Assembly (NCBI GenBank): GCA_964512305.1
Contig: CAZEIW010000014.1
Coordinates: 1-56,821, forward strand
Source: CAZEIW01 sp964512305
GTDB taxonomy: Bacteria > Pseudomonadota > Gammaproteobacteria > Burkholderiales > Burkholderiaceae_F
Direction of reading: 5' to 3'
DNA: 56,821 nt
The notes under the pieces are model-generated. The model worked only from the letters and a program-made list of their open reading frames with translations, was not told where the DNA came from and did not search any database. Each line of letters opens with the position of its first letter. Within the stretch, counting starts at the first letter, position 1. Below, piece after piece: positions 1 to 8,836 of the stretch. A program made the translations under genes and the position numbers.

Positions 1-1
1 C

Positions 2-226
2 GCACCCGGCGTCGCGACCAGCGTGTCGGAGCTGCTCGACGCGCTGCGGGAGGTCGTGGGAGAGGGCGCACTCGCCGCGATGAAGGTCGAGCCCGATCCT
101 GCCCTTCAGGCGGCGCTGCGTGCGCGCCCGGCGACGCTGGCGGTGGACCGCGCACTAGCGCTGGGGTTTGGCGCGGCGGGGGACGCGGTGTCGATCGTGC
201 GTGAGGCGGCCAAAGGCTCGGGCTGA
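2..226 (+). CDS. C-terminus of an NAD-dependent epimerase/dehydratase (D-erythronate dehydrogenase-like), partial
   Basis: Only the last 74 residues are in the window; the frame is open from the left edge to the TGA at 224-226. The tail has the look of the substrate-lid end of extended short-chain dehydrogenase/epimerase proteins such as DenD: a helix around SELLDALREV, then PATLAVDRALALGF, which resembles the 'xxD..RA.ALGF' segment of that family, and a final VSIVREA helix. DenD-type enzymes oxidise D-erythronate or related sugar acids with NAD in the cytoplasm. The Rossmann motif and the YxxxK catalytic pair would lie upstream and cannot be checked, so both enzyme class and substrate are inferences. 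Confidence 0.5.
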   Translation, partial: APGVATSVSELLDALREVVGEGALAAMKVEPDPALQAALRARPATLAVDRALALGFGAAGDAVSIVREAAKGSG

Positions 227-238
227 GTGCCTTGCGCC

Positions 239-415
239 GACGTGGATCCCCGGGACAAGCCCGGGGATGACGCCGACTTAGGGCTTGTTGACGGCGCCGT
301 CATGGCCGGGCGCCGACGTGGATCCCCGAGACAAGCCCGGGGATGACGCCGACTTAGGGCTTGCTGACAGCGCCGTCATGGCCGGGCTTGTCCCGGCCAT
401 CCACGTCGGCGCCTG
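239..415. repeat. Three palindromic REP-like units (CCGGGACAAGCCCGG family)
   Basis: Three imperfect palindromes fill the gap between two genes. Units at about 239-275 and 314-350 read GACGTGGATCCCCGGGAC... with the stem CCCCGGG/CCCGGGG. The unit at about 375-413 is inverted and carries the alternative stem GGCCGGG/CCCGGCC. The spacer GCCGACTTAGGGCTTG occurs twice. No coding frame here looks real. The same family recurs near 4.3, 29.9 and 39.8 kb. Confidence 0.85.
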
Positions 416-426
416 GGTACAGCGCG

Positions 427-2136
427 TCAACCCTTACCAGCGCCGCTCACCGCCCCCGCCGCCCTCCGCAGCAACTGGATCGTCGCGCTGGTGCTGATCA
501 GCTCCGGGTCGCACGCGAGCTCGATCAGCGCGGGCAGCCTCTTGTCGCGCGCATAGGCAAGCGCGTCGGCGAGCGCGGGGGCGAACTGCGCGCTGCGCTC
601 GACGCGCACGCCGCTGCCGCCGTAGGCGCGCGCCAGCATCGCGAAATCCGGATTCGCGAGCGCCGTGCCGATCACGCGGCCGGGATAGCTGCGCTCCTGG
701 TGCATCCGGATAGTGCCGTACATCTGGTTGTTGAACACCAGGAACACCACGCCGGCGTGGTACTGGCAGGCGGTCGCGAGCTCCTGCCCGGTCATCAGGA
801 AATCGCCGTCGCCGGAGACGCAGATCACCGTCCTCTCGGGCGCCGCGATCTTGGCGCCGATCGCGGCCGGCACGCCGTAGCCCATGCTGCCCGAGGTCGG
901 CGCCAGCTGCGTCTGCGGGCTCGTGTAGCGGTAGAAGCGATTCAGCCAGCCGGCGAAGTTGCCGGCGCCGTTGGCCACGATCGTGCCCGCGGGCAGGCTG
1001 TCGCGCAGGCTGGTCACCACGTACCACGGGTCGAGCGCCGGCTCGCGCTGCGCGAGTGTCGCCGGCCGCTGCTGCCACAGCTCGTAGTCGGCGCGGGCCT
1101 GCGCCAGCTCGGCTTCCCAGCACGGACTGTCGATCGGCATCATCATCGCCAGCCGCGACGCGAGCTGGGGCATGCCGGAGTTGATCATCAGCGTCGCCTG
1201 GTACACGCGGCCAAGCTCCTCGACTCCCGCGTGCACGTGCACCAGCTCCTGCTGCGGCACCGGCGAATCGAGCAGCGAATAGCCCCCAGTGGTGGCCTCG
1301 CCGAGGCGCGCCCCGATCGCGATCACGAGATCGGCGCCGCGGATGCGCGCCGCCAGCTTCGGATTGATGCCGATCCCGACGTCGCCGGCGTAGTTCGGCA
1401 GCCGGTTGTCGTACAGGTCCTGGAAGCGGAACGCACAGGCCACCGGCAGCCGGTTGACCTCGGCGAAGCGGCGCAGGTTGTCGCAGGCTGCGGTCGTCCA
1501 GCCCGAGCCGCCCACGACGACGATCGGCCTTTGCGACTGGCCCAGCATGCGGCGCAGCGCGGCAATCTGGATGTCGGTCGGGGCAGCCTGCACGGGCACG
1601 TGGCAGTGCGCGTCGCCGACTTCGGCGGAGTCCTCGAGCATGTTTTCCGGCAGCGCCAGCACCACGGGCCCGGGCCGGCCGCTGGTGGCGGTCTGGAACG
1701 CACGCGCGACGAACTCGGGGATCCGGTCGGCGCGGTCGATCTGCGCCACCCACTTGGTGATCCCGCCCATCATGCGCCGGTAGTCGATCTCCTGGAACGC
1801 CTCGCGTTCGGCGAAGCGCGAATCGACCTGGCCGACGAACACGACCATCGGCGTCGAGTCCTGGAACGCGGTATGAATGCCGATCGACGCATTGGTCGCG
1901 CCGGGACCGCGCGTGACGAAAGCCACCCCGGGCTGACCGGTCAGCCGGGCATACGCGTCGGCCATGAACGTCGAGCCCGACTCGTGCCGATTGACGATCA
2001 GCCGGATGGCGGGTTTGTCGTGCAGCGCATCGAGCACGGCGAGATAGCTTTCGCCGGGGACGCAGAACACGTGGTTGACGCCCTGGACCGCCAGCTGATC
2101 GACAAGAATGCGGGCGCCGGTGCGGGTGACGGTCAT
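427..2136 (-). CDS. Thiamine-pyrophosphate-dependent enzyme, acetolactate-synthase-like
   Basis: 569 residues, a normal length for the IlvB/acetolactate synthase superfamily, with the three usual parts: an N-terminal pyrimidine-binding domain (about 1-170), a central domain (about 190-320) and a C-terminal TPP-binding domain (about 370-540). The catalytic glutamate is seen in NRHESGSTFMADAYA (E52), and the diphosphate/Mg site in GDGDFLMTGQE followed by FNNQMYGTI. Such enzymes decarboxylate a 2-oxo acid and pass the carbanion to an acceptor in the cytoplasm. No small regulatory subunit (ilvN-like) is adjacent, so this is probably a catabolic or side-pathway enzyme rather than the branched-chain biosynthetic one; the substrate is unknown. 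The ATG at 2136 has only a weak upstream GGATAA as ribosome site. Confidence 0.85.
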   Translation of the reverse strand: MTVTRTGARILVDQLAVQGVNHVFCVPGESYLAVLDALHDKPAIRLIVNRHESGSTFMADAYARLTGQPGVAFVTRGPGATNASIGIHTAFQDSTPMVVFVGQVDSRFAEREAFQEIDYRRMMGGITKWVAQIDRADRIPEFVARAFQTATSGRPGPVVLALPENMLEDSAEVGDAHCHVPVQAAPTDIQIAALRRMLGQSQRPIVVVGGSGWTTAACDNLRRFAEVNRLPVACAFRFQDLYDNRLPNYAGDVGIGINPKLAARIRGADLVIAIGARLGEATTGGYSLLDSPVPQQELVHVHAGVEELGRVYQATLMINSGMPQLASRLAMMMPIDSPCWEAELAQARADYELWQQRPATLAQREPALDPWYVVTSLRDSLPAGTIVANGAGNFAGWLNRFYRYTSPQTQLAPTSGSMGYGVPAAIGAKIAAPERTVICVSGDGDFLMTGQELATACQYHAGVVFLVFNNQMYGTIRMHQERSYPGRVIGTALANPDFAMLARAYGGSGVRVERSAQFAPALADALAYARDKRLPALIELACDPELISTSATIQLLRRAAGAVSGAGKG

Positions 2137-2194
2137 GGCGCATTTTATCCCGGCGCCGTCTGGGCGCCGGCCGCGGCGCGCGGCCCGCGCGATC

Positions 2195-3406
2195 TCAGAT
2201 CATGCTGGCGTGGATGACGTCGCGAACGCGCGGGTAGATCTCCTGCGACCATCTGCGCCCGCTGAACACGCCGTAGTGCCCGACGCCGGTCTGGATATGG
2301 TGGGTCTTCCGGTAGGGCCGGACGCTCCGGCACAGGTCCTGCGCCGCGACCGTCTGCCCGACCGAGCAGATGTCGTCGCGCTCGCCCTCCACCGTCATCA
2401 ATGCGGTGCGCCGGATCGCGCCAGGGTCGACGGTCCGTCCTCCCCATGACAGCCGGCCTCTGGCCAGGTCGTGGGTCTGGAAGATCTTCTCCACGGTTTC
2501 CAGGTAGAACTCCGCCGGCAGGTCGTTAACCGCAAGGTACTCGTCGTAGAAGTCCGAAATGGCACGCGCTTCCTCGGTCCGGCCCTCCGACAGGTGCTCG
2601 TAGAGCAGCAGGAAGGACTGGCGGTGGCGCTCCAGGTTCATGCTCATGAAGGCGCCGAGCTGCAGGAAACCGGGGTAGACGCGGCGAAGGAAGCCGGCGT
2701 GGGGCGGCGGCACGCGCTCGATGAGATTGCGCTCGAACCAGCCGATCGGCTTGCTTGCGGCCAGATGGTTGACCGCTGTCGGATTGACCCGACAGTCCAC
2801 CGGCCCGGCCATCAGCGTGAGGCTGCGTGGCTGCGACGGGTGGTTGTCCTCGGCCAAGAGGGCGGTGGCGGCCAGCGCGGCCACGCAGGGCTGGCAGACG
2901 GCGATCAAGTGGCAGCCCGGTCCGATCGTGGCGACGAATCGCATCAGGTAGCCGATGTATTCCTCGAGACCGAACTCGCCGTGGCGCAGCGCGACGTCGC
3001 GCGCATTGCGCCAGTCGGTGATGTAGACGTCGTGGTCCAGCAGCAGCGTGCGCACGGTCTCGCGCAGCAGCGTCGCGAAGTGGCCCGACAGCGGCGCGGC
3101 GAGCAGCACCGGCGGCTGCGCCTGGGCCTCGTCCTTGCGGAAGTGAAGCAGGGCGCCGAATGGCAGGTCGAGGACCTTCTCTTCGGTGACGGCCAGGCGG
3201 CGCGAACCGGCCATCACGTGGTCGATGCCGAACGCGGGGCGCACGTGCGTCAGGCGCAGGCGTGCGATGACCTCGCAGGCGGCGGCCAGCCTGCGCAGCA
3301 CCGGGCGCTCACCGCGCTCGATCCGCAGCGCGGCGCCCAGCTGCTGGCCCAGCAGGCGCAGCGGGGACGACAGATCGGACTGCAGTTCGTAGGCCATGTA
3401 GAGCAC
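2195..3406 (-). CDS. phaZ: Intracellular poly(3-hydroxybutyrate) depolymerase
   Basis: About 403 residues, matching the PhaZ1 type of intracellular PHB depolymerase, which degrades native amorphous granules in the cytoplasm. The family uses a cysteine nucleophile in place of serine; here it sits in VCQPCVAAL. The probable acid is in EGERDDI and the histidine in GVGHYGVFSG, in the usual order. The opening VLYMAYELQSDL resembles the family's usual start. GTG at 3406 is preferred because GGAGGG lies 7 nt upstream; an ATG at 3397 is the alternative. The gene suggests the host stores PHB and fits a Burkholderiales assignment. It ends 58 bp before the TPP-enzyme start and may be cotranscribed with it. 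Confidence 0.9.
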   Translation of the reverse strand: MLYMAYELQSDLSSPLRLLGQQLGAALRIERGERPVLRRLAAACEVIARLRLTHVRPAFGIDHVMAGSRRLAVTEEKVLDLPFGALLHFRKDEAQAQPPVLLAAPLSGHFATLLRETVRTLLLDHDVYITDWRNARDVALRHGEFGLEEYIGYLMRFVATIGPGCHLIAVCQPCVAALAATALLAEDNHPSQPRSLTLMAGPVDCRVNPTAVNHLAASKPIGWFERNLIERVPPPHAGFLRRVYPGFLQLGAFMSMNLERHRQSFLLLYEHLSEGRTEEARAISDFYDEYLAVNDLPAEFYLETVEKIFQTHDLARGRLSWGGRTVDPGAIRRTALMTVEGERDDICSVGQTVAAQDLCRSVRPYRKTHHIQTGVGHYGVFSGRRWSQEIYPRVRDVIHASMI

Positions 3407-3546
3407 GGCGGCCCTCCACGCGATCGTGCGGTCATGTCTCGCAAGTTGCGGGCCAGCCCTGCCCAGCGTCCCCTGCGTGCTCGAGCGCCGGCGTGGCACG
3501 GCCCTTGCTGCAGTCGAGGCAACGGGAGGCAGCGGGGACGTCGGGG

Positions 3547-4203
3547 ATGGCCGCAACGGTGTTGACCATCAGCAGCAAGAACTACGGGGCCTGGGCGCTT
3601 CGGGGATGGCTGATGGCCCGGCTCGCTGGCCTCGAGTTCACCGAGCGGGTGATCCCGCCGGACGACCCGCAGATGAAGGCCGAAATACTGCTGCTTTCGT
3701 CCTCGATCCGCGTCCCGGCGCTTGAGCACGAAGGAGTGAGCGTCTGGGACACGCTCGCCATCGGCGAATACCTGAACGAGATCCGGCCCGAGGCCGGTCT
3801 GCTCCCGGCCGACCGCGCCGCCCGTGCGCACTGCCGGGCGATCTGCGGCGAAATGCATTCGGGCTTCAGCGCGCTTCGCTCCTCGCTGCCGATGAACATC
3901 AAGGGCCGCTTTCCCCACTTCCGGCTCTGGTCGCGCGCGCGAAGCGACGTCGACCGGATCGTGGCCATCTGGACCGAATGCCTGCAGACCTATGGCGGCC
4001 CGTACCTGTTCGGCAGCAGGCCGTGCATCGCCGACGCGATGTTCGCGCCCGTGGTCACGCGATTCCTCACCTACGACGTCGCGCTCGAGTCGCGCTGTGC
4101 GGGGTATTGCCGGACGATCATGGAGCTGCCGGCGATGCAGGAGTGGATCGAGGCGGCAAGCGCGGAGCCGGATGAGATTGATGAGTTGGAAGCGGAGTTT
4201 TGA
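3547..4203 (+). CDS. Glutathione S-transferase family protein
   Basis: 218 residues from ATG 3547, preceded by a GGGGAC-type ribosome site. The N-terminal thioredoxin-like domain starts with LTISSKNYGAWALRG, where a Ser/Tyr pair could activate glutathione. SSSIRVPALEHEGVSVWDT matches the beta3-beta4 'VPxL...V..S.AI' glutathione-binding segment, although Ser is replaced by Asp in VWDTLAI. The C-terminal helical domain carries the N-capping segment PCIADAMFAPVVTRF. It is transcribed divergently from phaZ with about 140 bp between start codons. Substrate and role cannot be deduced; nothing links it to the flagellar genes. Confidence 0.85.
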   Translation: MAATVLTISSKNYGAWALRGWLMARLAGLEFTERVIPPDDPQMKAEILLLSSSIRVPALEHEGVSVWDTLAIGEYLNEIRPEAGLLPADRAARAHCRAICGEMHSGFSALRSSLPMNIKGRFPHFRLWSRARSDVDRIVAIWTECLQTYGGPYLFGSRPCIADAMFAPVVTRFLTYDVALESRCAGYCRTIMELPAMQEWIEAASAEPDEIDELEAEF

Positions 4204-4218
4204 GCGGCAGGCGCGGGG

Positions 4219-4239
4219 ACTGCACTTCCACGGTGCAGT
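4219..4239 (+). terminator. Stem-loop after the GST gene
   Basis: A perfect 7-bp stem ACTGCAC/GTGCAGT with a 7-nt loop begins 16 nt after the GST stop codon. There is no T-run behind it, so it may stabilise the mRNA end rather than terminate by itself. Confidence 0.35.
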
Positions 4240-4317
4240 TCGTCGGCCATCGGGCCGTTGCGCTCCATTTCAGGGCGCCGGTTGGGTCGCGGTCTGCGAT
4301 TCCCGCGGTGCCAATGC

Positions 4318-4430
4318 GCCGACGTGGATGGCCGGGACAAGCCCGGCCATGACGATGCTACTTGCGTTGCCCTAAGTCGCCGTCATCCCCGGGCTTGTCC
4401 CGGGGATCCACGTCGGCGCATGGGTACAAC
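4318..4430. repeat. Pair of inverted REP-like palindromes between GST and fliR
   Basis: Two units of the same family face each other: GACGTGGATGGCCGGGAC... at about 4321-4355 and its inverted relative with the stem CCCCGGG/CCCGGGG at about 4382-4417. They separate convergent gene ends (GST on plus, fliR on minus) and may act as transcript ends for both. Confidence 0.85.
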
Positions 4431-4441
4431 GCGCGAGAACC

Positions 4442-5206
4442 TCACCCCGGCCAGTTCGCCAGCGCCCGCTCCAGCACCGTGCGAATCGGCGCTTCCAGGT
4501 ACGGCAGGAACAGGAACAGCACCCCCAGCCCCGCGGCCAGCGTGACCGGGAAGCCAACGGCGAACAGATTCAGTTGCGGCGCCACGCGCGCCATCACGCC
4601 CAGCACCACGTTGATCAGCAGCATCACCGCCAGCATCGGCAGCGAGATGCTGAGCGCGATCGAGAACATTTCCGCGCCGCCGCGCGCGATCGCGTCGAAG
4701 CCGAGCGGCAGCGGCGCCGATGCGTCGGCGGGTATCAGGTCGAAGCTCTGCCGCAGCGCGCTCAGCATCATCAGGTGGCCGTCGATCGACAGGAAGATCA
4801 TCAGGACCAGCAGGGCGACGAAGTTCCCCACCGGGTTGTCGGTCTGGCTCGCTTCCGGGCTGAAGAAGCCGCCGAAGGACATCCCGATCTGCAGCCCGAT
4901 CAGCTCGCCGGCCAGCTCCACGCCCGCGAAGACCAGCCGCACGGCGAACCCCAGCGCGGCGCCGGCGAGCAGGTTGATCGCGAGTATCCGGAGGAATGGT
5001 CCGCCGAGCGGGTCGACCAGCGGCGGCGAGTCGACCGCGGGCGCCAGCAGCGCCGCGATCGCGACGCCGAGCGCGGCCTTGGCGAGCATCGGCACCGCCC
5101 GGTGCGACAGCAGCGGCGCGGTGCCTACCAGCGCGAGCACCCGTACCAGCGGCCAGAAGAGCGCGCCTGCCCACGCCGCCAACTGGGCGCTGCTGAACTG
5201 GAGCAT
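4442..5206 (-). CDS. fliR: Flagellar export gate protein FliR
   Basis: 254 residues, typical for FliR, an integral inner-membrane part of the FliP-FliQ-FliR export gate inside the MS ring. The protein is almost all hydrophobic helices, with the recognisable pieces FSSAQLAAWAGALFWPLVRV at the start, GLQIGMSFGGFFSP in the middle and FPVTLAAGLGVLFLFLPYL near the end. It is the last gene of the minus-strand fliF-to-fliR run and starts 18 nt after fliQ stops. Palindromic repeats lie directly beyond its stop codon. Confidence 0.96.
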   Translation of the reverse strand: MLQFSSAQLAAWAGALFWPLVRVLALVGTAPLLSHRAVPMLAKAALGVAIAALLAPAVDSPPLVDPLGGPFLRILAINLLAGAALGFAVRLVFAGVELAGELIGLQIGMSFGGFFSPEASQTDNPVGNFVALLVLMIFLSIDGHLMMLSALRQSFDLIPADASAPLPLGFDAIARGGAEMFSIALSISLPMLAVMLLINVVLGVMARVAPQLNLFAVGFPVTLAAGLGVLFLFLPYLEAPIRTVLERALANWPG

Positions 5207-5224
5207 CGGGAGGCCCGCCGGCCG

Positions 5225-5494
5225 TTATCCGATCGCGCTCGGAATGGATTCGTACAGCCGGCGCAGGTAGTCGACGAAGAACGTGATCATCCACGGGCCG
5301 GCGATCACCAGCATCGCGATCATCGCCAGCATCTTGGGGATGAACGACAGCGTCATCTCGTTGATCTGGGTCGCCGCCTGCAGGACAGAGACCACCAGTC
5401 CGACCACGAGCGACGCCAGCAGCAGCGGCGCCGCGAGCAGCAGCGCGACGTAAAGCGCCTGCTGGGCCATCGTGATCACGCCTTGTGGGCTCAT
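5225..5494 (-). CDS. fliQ: Flagellar export gate protein FliQ
   Basis: 89 residues with two transmembrane helices, the standard FliQ size. Typical features are the start MSPQGVITMAQQAL, the first helix ending in LVVGLVVSVLQAATQINEMTL and the conserved FIPKMLA loop. FliQ packs around FliP/FliR to form the export gate. It lies between fliP (25 nt away) and fliR in the same transcription unit. Confidence 0.97.
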   Translation of the reverse strand: MSPQGVITMAQQALYVALLLAAPLLLASLVVGLVVSVLQAATQINEMTLSFIPKMLAMIAMLVIAGPWMITFFVDYLRRLYESIPSAIG

Positions 5495-5519
5495 GGCTCC
5501 CTATCCCCGGTAAACGTGC

Positions 5520-6389
5520 TCAGGTTTGAAAACTCGCGACCAGCGAGCCGATCAGCAGGTTCCAGCCGTCTGCGAGCACGAACAGCATCAGCTTGAAGGG
5601 CAGCGACACCAGCACCGGCGACAGCATCATCATGCCCATCGACATCAGCACGCTGGCCACGACCATGTCGATGATCAGGAACGGGATGAAGACCATGAAG
5701 CCGATCTGGAACGCGGTCTTGAGCTCGCTGGTGACGAACGCCGGGATCACGACCCGTATCGGCAGGTCGGCGGGCTTCTCGACGGCCGGCGCGGCAGCCG
5801 CGACAGCCGAGGCGCCCGCGGCCGGCGCCGGCTCGGTGGCGCGGGCCATGCGCGCGAACAGTTCGAGGTCGTTGGCGCGCGTGTGCTTGAGCATGAATTC
5901 CTTCATGGGCACGCCGGCGGCGGAAGCGGCCTGCTCGAACGTGATCTTCTGCTGGCTGTACGGCAGGTAGGCCTGGTCGTACACGCGGTCGAAGGTCGGG
6001 CCCATCACGAACAGCGTCAGGAAGAGCGACAGCCCGATCAGCACCTGGTTCGGGGGTGCCGTCTGCGTGCCCAGCGCCATGCGCAGCAGCGACAGCACGA
6101 TCACGATGCGGGTGAAGGACGTGGTGAGCAGCAGCAGCGCCGGCAGGAAGCTCAGCGCGGTCAGGAACAGCAGCGTCTGGACCGGCACCGAGTATTGCGT
6201 GGCGCCGCCTGGCGCCGGCGTCGCCGTGAAGCCGAGCGGGTTCTGCTGCGCCCACGCCGGATGGAGCAGAAGCGGTACCGCGACCAGCAGCAGCAGCGCC
6301 GCAACCGCGCAGGCGAAGCGGCCGCGCGCGCGGGCCGTGCCGGGCAGACGCCGACGACCGGGATCCTTCGGCTGGCGCATCGCGATCAT
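5520..6389 (-). CDS. fliP: Flagellar export gate protein FliP
   Basis: 289 residues from ATG 6389, which overlaps the fliO stop codon as ATGA, so translation is probably coupled. A cleavable signal peptide is visible (a hydrophobic stretch at about 26-44 ending in PAWAQ), as is usual for FliP. Family hallmarks follow: LSFLPALLLLTTSFTRIVIV, RMALGTQTAPPNQVLIGLSL, VIPAFVTSELKTAFQIGF and SMGMMMLSPV. Residues about 165-185 form a short Ala-rich insertion in the periplasmic loop. FliP forms the pentameric core of the export gate in the inner membrane. Confidence 0.97.
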   Translation of the reverse strand: MIAMRQPKDPGRRRLPGTARARGRFACAVAALLLLVAVPLLLHPAWAQQNPLGFTATPAPGGATQYSVPVQTLLFLTALSFLPALLLLTTSFTRIVIVLSLLRMALGTQTAPPNQVLIGLSLFLTLFVMGPTFDRVYDQAYLPYSQQKITFEQAASAAGVPMKEFMLKHTRANDLELFARMARATEPAPAAGASAVAAAAPAVEKPADLPIRVVIPAFVTSELKTAFQIGFMVFIPFLIIDMVVASVLMSMGMMMLSPVLVSLPFKLMLFVLADGWNLLIGSLVASFQT

Positions 6390-6820
6390 TTCACGCCGCC
6401 GCGCAGCTTTCCGAGCAGGGACGCGAACGACACGGCCTGCGGCAGCATCGGGCCGGCGGGTGTCGCGGCGTCGCCCTTCGGCAGGGTTCCCAGCCGCGTG
6501 ATGCCGCCGGTGCCCACGCCCAGCAGCCACCAGCGCTCGCCGATCTCGACCACCACCACGCGCTCGCGCGGGCCCAGGGCGAGCTGCGAAACCACGCGCA
6601 TGCCGGCAGCGCCGGCGCGCGGCGCAACCCCGGCGCGCTTGAACACCCAGGCCGCGACGCCGATCAGCGCCAGCACGATCAGCAGCGCCACCGCCATCGG
6701 CGCCGGCGAAGGGCCTTCGATGCCGTGCGCAGCGCCGCCTGCCTGCGCGTGCGCCAGCGGCGCCCACGCCGCGGCCGCCAGCAGGCAAAGCCGTCCGATC
6801 GGTCTCGTCTTCAGGAGCAT
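6386..6820 (-). CDS. fliO: Flagellar biosynthesis protein FliO
   Basis: 144 residues. A signal-like start (LCLLAAAAWAPLAHAQA) is followed by a transmembrane helix MAVALLIVLALIGVAAWVFK and a cytoplasmic part with the FliO signature LGPRERVVVVEIGERWWLLGV. FliO helps assemble the FliP ring. It starts 6 nt after fliN and overlaps fliP by 4 nt. FliO is poorly conserved in general, so the call rests on both the motif and gene order. Confidence 0.93.
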   Translation of the reverse strand: MLLKTRPIGRLCLLAAAAWAPLAHAQAGGAAHGIEGPSPAPMAVALLIVLALIGVAAWVFKRAGVAPRAGAAGMRVVSQLALGPRERVVVVEIGERWWLLGVGTGGITRLGTLPKGDAATPAGPMLPQAVSFASLLGKLRGGVK

Positions 6821-6826
6821 CGGGCG

Positions 6827-7243
6827 CTACTTGTGCAGGCGCCGGACGCGCTCGCTCGGCGTCACGATGTCGGTCAGGCGGATGCCGAACTTCTCGTTGA
6901 CCACCACCACCTCGCCCTGCGCGATCAGGCAGCCATTGACGAGCACGTCCATCGGCTCGCCCGCCAGCGCATCGAGCTCGATCACCGAGCCCTGCGCCAG
7001 CTGCAGGATGTGCTTGATCGGGATGCGCGTGCGCCCGAGCTCGACCGTCAGGTTGACGGGGATGTCCAGGATCAGGTCGAGGTCCTTGGCCCCCTCGGCC
7101 GATGCGCCGGGGGTCAGGCGCGGAAAGATGTTGGCAGGCTGCGCGAGCGCCTCCGCGGGCATCTTGGACGCGGACTGCTCCGCGATCGCGGCCGACCAGT
7201 CCTCTTCGGCGCTGGCCCCTTTCAAATCACCGGGGTCGCTCAT
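6827..7243 (-). CDS. fliN: Flagellar motor switch protein FliN
   Basis: 138 residues. The C-terminal SpoA domain (about 55-138) has the FliN pattern LDIPVNLTVELGRTRIPI, ELDALAGEPMDVLVNG, IAQGEVVVVNEKFGIRLT. The N-terminal 50 residues are a variable Ala-rich arm. FliN forms the bottom of the C ring and docks FliH for export. It lies 12 nt downstream of fliM in the same operon. Confidence 0.96.
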   Translation of the reverse strand: MSDPGDLKGASAEEDWSAAIAEQSASKMPAEALAQPANIFPRLTPGASAEGAKDLDLILDIPVNLTVELGRTRIPIKHILQLAQGSVIELDALAGEPMDVLVNGCLIAQGEVVVVNEKFGIRLTDIVTPSERVRRLHK

Positions 7244-7255
7244 CTGGAGTCTCCG

Positions 7256-8257
7256 TTAGGTCTCTTCGATGGCCCAGCCATCGGTGAACTGCGAATATTT
7301 GAGCATCCGCTCGATGCGGATCGCGCTGTGCCCGTTGACGGCGCCGAACCGGCATTCCATGACGGGCACCGAGTCGACCTTGACGGGGATCAGGTCGCGG
7401 ATCGGCAGCGCGACGAAGTCGCCGACCTGCAGCTTGAGCAGCTGCGCGATCGTGATCTTCGTTTGCGCGAGCTCCGCGGTCAGCTCGACCTCGGCCGACT
7501 GGACCTGCTCGGTGAGCTGGCGCACCCAGCGCCGGTCGGGTTCCTGGCCGTCGCCCTGCAGCGACGAATACAGCACGTCGCGGATCGGCTCGAGCGACGC
7601 GTACGGAAAACACAGGTGGATCTCACCGCCGGTCTCGCCGATCTCCAGGTTGAACGTGGTCGCGACCACGATCTCCGACGGCGAGGCGATGTTGGCGAAC
7701 TGCGTGTGCATCTCCGAGCGCTGGTGCTGGAAGTTGAAGCGGAACAGGCCGCCCCAGGCCTTCGCGTACTCGCCGAGCACGACTTCCATCATGCGCTGGA
7801 TGATCCGCTGCTCGGTCGGCGAGAAGTCGCGGCCCTCGATCCGGAACCGCAGCTTGCCGCTGCCGCCGAACAGCGTGTCGATCGCGCAGAACACCAGGTT
7901 CGGGTCGAAGATCACCAGCCCCGAGCCGCGCAGGGGCGCGATCGAGACGATGTTGATGTTGGTCGGCACCGCGATGTCGCGCAGGAACGCCGAGTACTTG
8001 ATCACGCGCACCGGCCCGATCGAGATCTCGGGGCTGCGGCGCATGAAGTTGAACAGGCCCACGCGCAGGTTGCGCGCGAAGCGCTCGTTGATGATCTCCA
8101 TCGTGGGCATGCGCCCACGGACGATCCGTTCCTGGCTCGCGAGGTCGTAGGAGCGGATCCCGCCGCCGCCCTCGGTCTTCTCGAGCTTCTGCGACTCGCC
8201 GGTCACGCCCTCCAGCAGAGCGTCGACCTCGTCCTGCGACAGGAAGTGCTCGGCCAT
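7256..8257 (-). CDS. fliM: Flagellar motor switch protein FliM
   Basis: 333 residues, normal for FliM. The N-terminal CheY-P docking peptide is clear (FLSQDEVDALLEGV, residues about 4-17). The middle CheC-like domain includes SLAMPTNIN-type sequence (IAVPTNINIVSIAPLRGSGL), and the C-terminal SpoA domain contains LQVGDFVALPI. FliM links the rotor to CheY; cheY and cheZ of this locus lie 9 kb away. It starts 6 nt after the fliL stop. Confidence 0.97.
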   Translation of the reverse strand: MAEHFLSQDEVDALLEGVTGESQKLEKTEGGGGIRSYDLASQERIVRGRMPTMEIINERFARNLRVGLFNFMRRSPEISIGPVRVIKYSAFLRDIAVPTNINIVSIAPLRGSGLVIFDPNLVFCAIDTLFGGSGKLRFRIEGRDFSPTEQRIIQRMMEVVLGEYAKAWGGLFRFNFQHQRSEMHTQFANIASPSEIVVATTFNLEIGETGGEIHLCFPYASLEPIRDVLYSSLQGDGQEPDRRWVRQLTEQVQSAEVELTAELAQTKITIAQLLKLQVGDFVALPIRDLIPVKVDSVPVMECRFGAVNGHSAIRIERMLKYSQFTDGWAIEET

Positions 8258-8263
8258 CGCGCG

Positions 8264-8788
8264 CTACTGGATGATCATGTGAGTGATCAGCACCGCGTCG
8301 ACCGAGTTCTCGGCCGCGGTGTGCTCGAGCGACTTGTTCGCCGCCACGACGATGTCCTTGGAGAGCTTCTGCTTGCCCTCGGCCTGGAGCAGCTCGTTCG
8401 AATCCTGCGAGCCGAGCACCGGGATCACCGCGCTGCGCACGACCGGCATCAGGTCCTTGATCACCTCGGCCGCATCGACCGACTTGACCTCGAAGCTCAG
8501 CCGGATCTGCAGGTAGCGGTCGGTGTCGCGCAGGTTGACGGTGAAGTTCTCGAACTCGACGAAGTACGGCAGTTTCCTGACCTCGGCCTTCTTCGCGTCG
8601 GCCGCGGCGCTCTTGCCACGCAGGAGGAAGGCGCCCGCGCCGCCGGCCAGCAGCACCGCCGCCAGCCCGATCAGGATGAACAGCTTTGCCTTGCCCTTCT
8701 TGGGCGCCGTCTGCTTGGCCGCCGCCGAGCCTGCCGCCGCCGGGGCTGCTGCCGCCGGTTTGCTCTCCGCCATCGCTTTCCCCGCCAT
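8264..8788 (-). CDS. fliL: Flagellar basal body-associated protein FliL
   Basis: 174 residues: an Ala/Lys-rich cytoplasmic N-terminus, one transmembrane helix (LFILIGLAAVLLAGGAGAFLL, about 36-56) and a periplasmic stomatin-like domain with the FliL signature FVEFENFTVNLRD and LQIRLSFEV. FliL rings surround the stator and stabilise MotA/MotB. A second in-frame ATG six residues on is an alternative start. A good FliA-type promoter precedes the gene, so fliLMNOPQR can probably be transcribed separately from the fliF-side genes. Confidence 0.95.
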   Translation of the reverse strand: MAGKAMAESKPAAAAPAAAGSAAAKQTAPKKGKAKLFILIGLAAVLLAGGAGAFLLRGKSAAADAKKAEVRKLPYFVEFENFTVNLRDTDRYLQIRLSFEVKSVDAAEVIKDLMPVVRSAVIPVLGSQDSNELLQAEGKQKLSKDIVVAANKSLEHTAAENSVDAVLITHMIIQ

Positions 8789-8836
8789 CGTCTGCTGCCG
8801 TTCTTGCTGCCGTATCCGGCCGTCGGCGGCGCGCGC

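Noticed and set aside
2137..2194. Short frames in the gap between phaZ and the TPP enzyme
   Set aside because: Too short, no ribosome site, and the two minus-strand genes explain the region.
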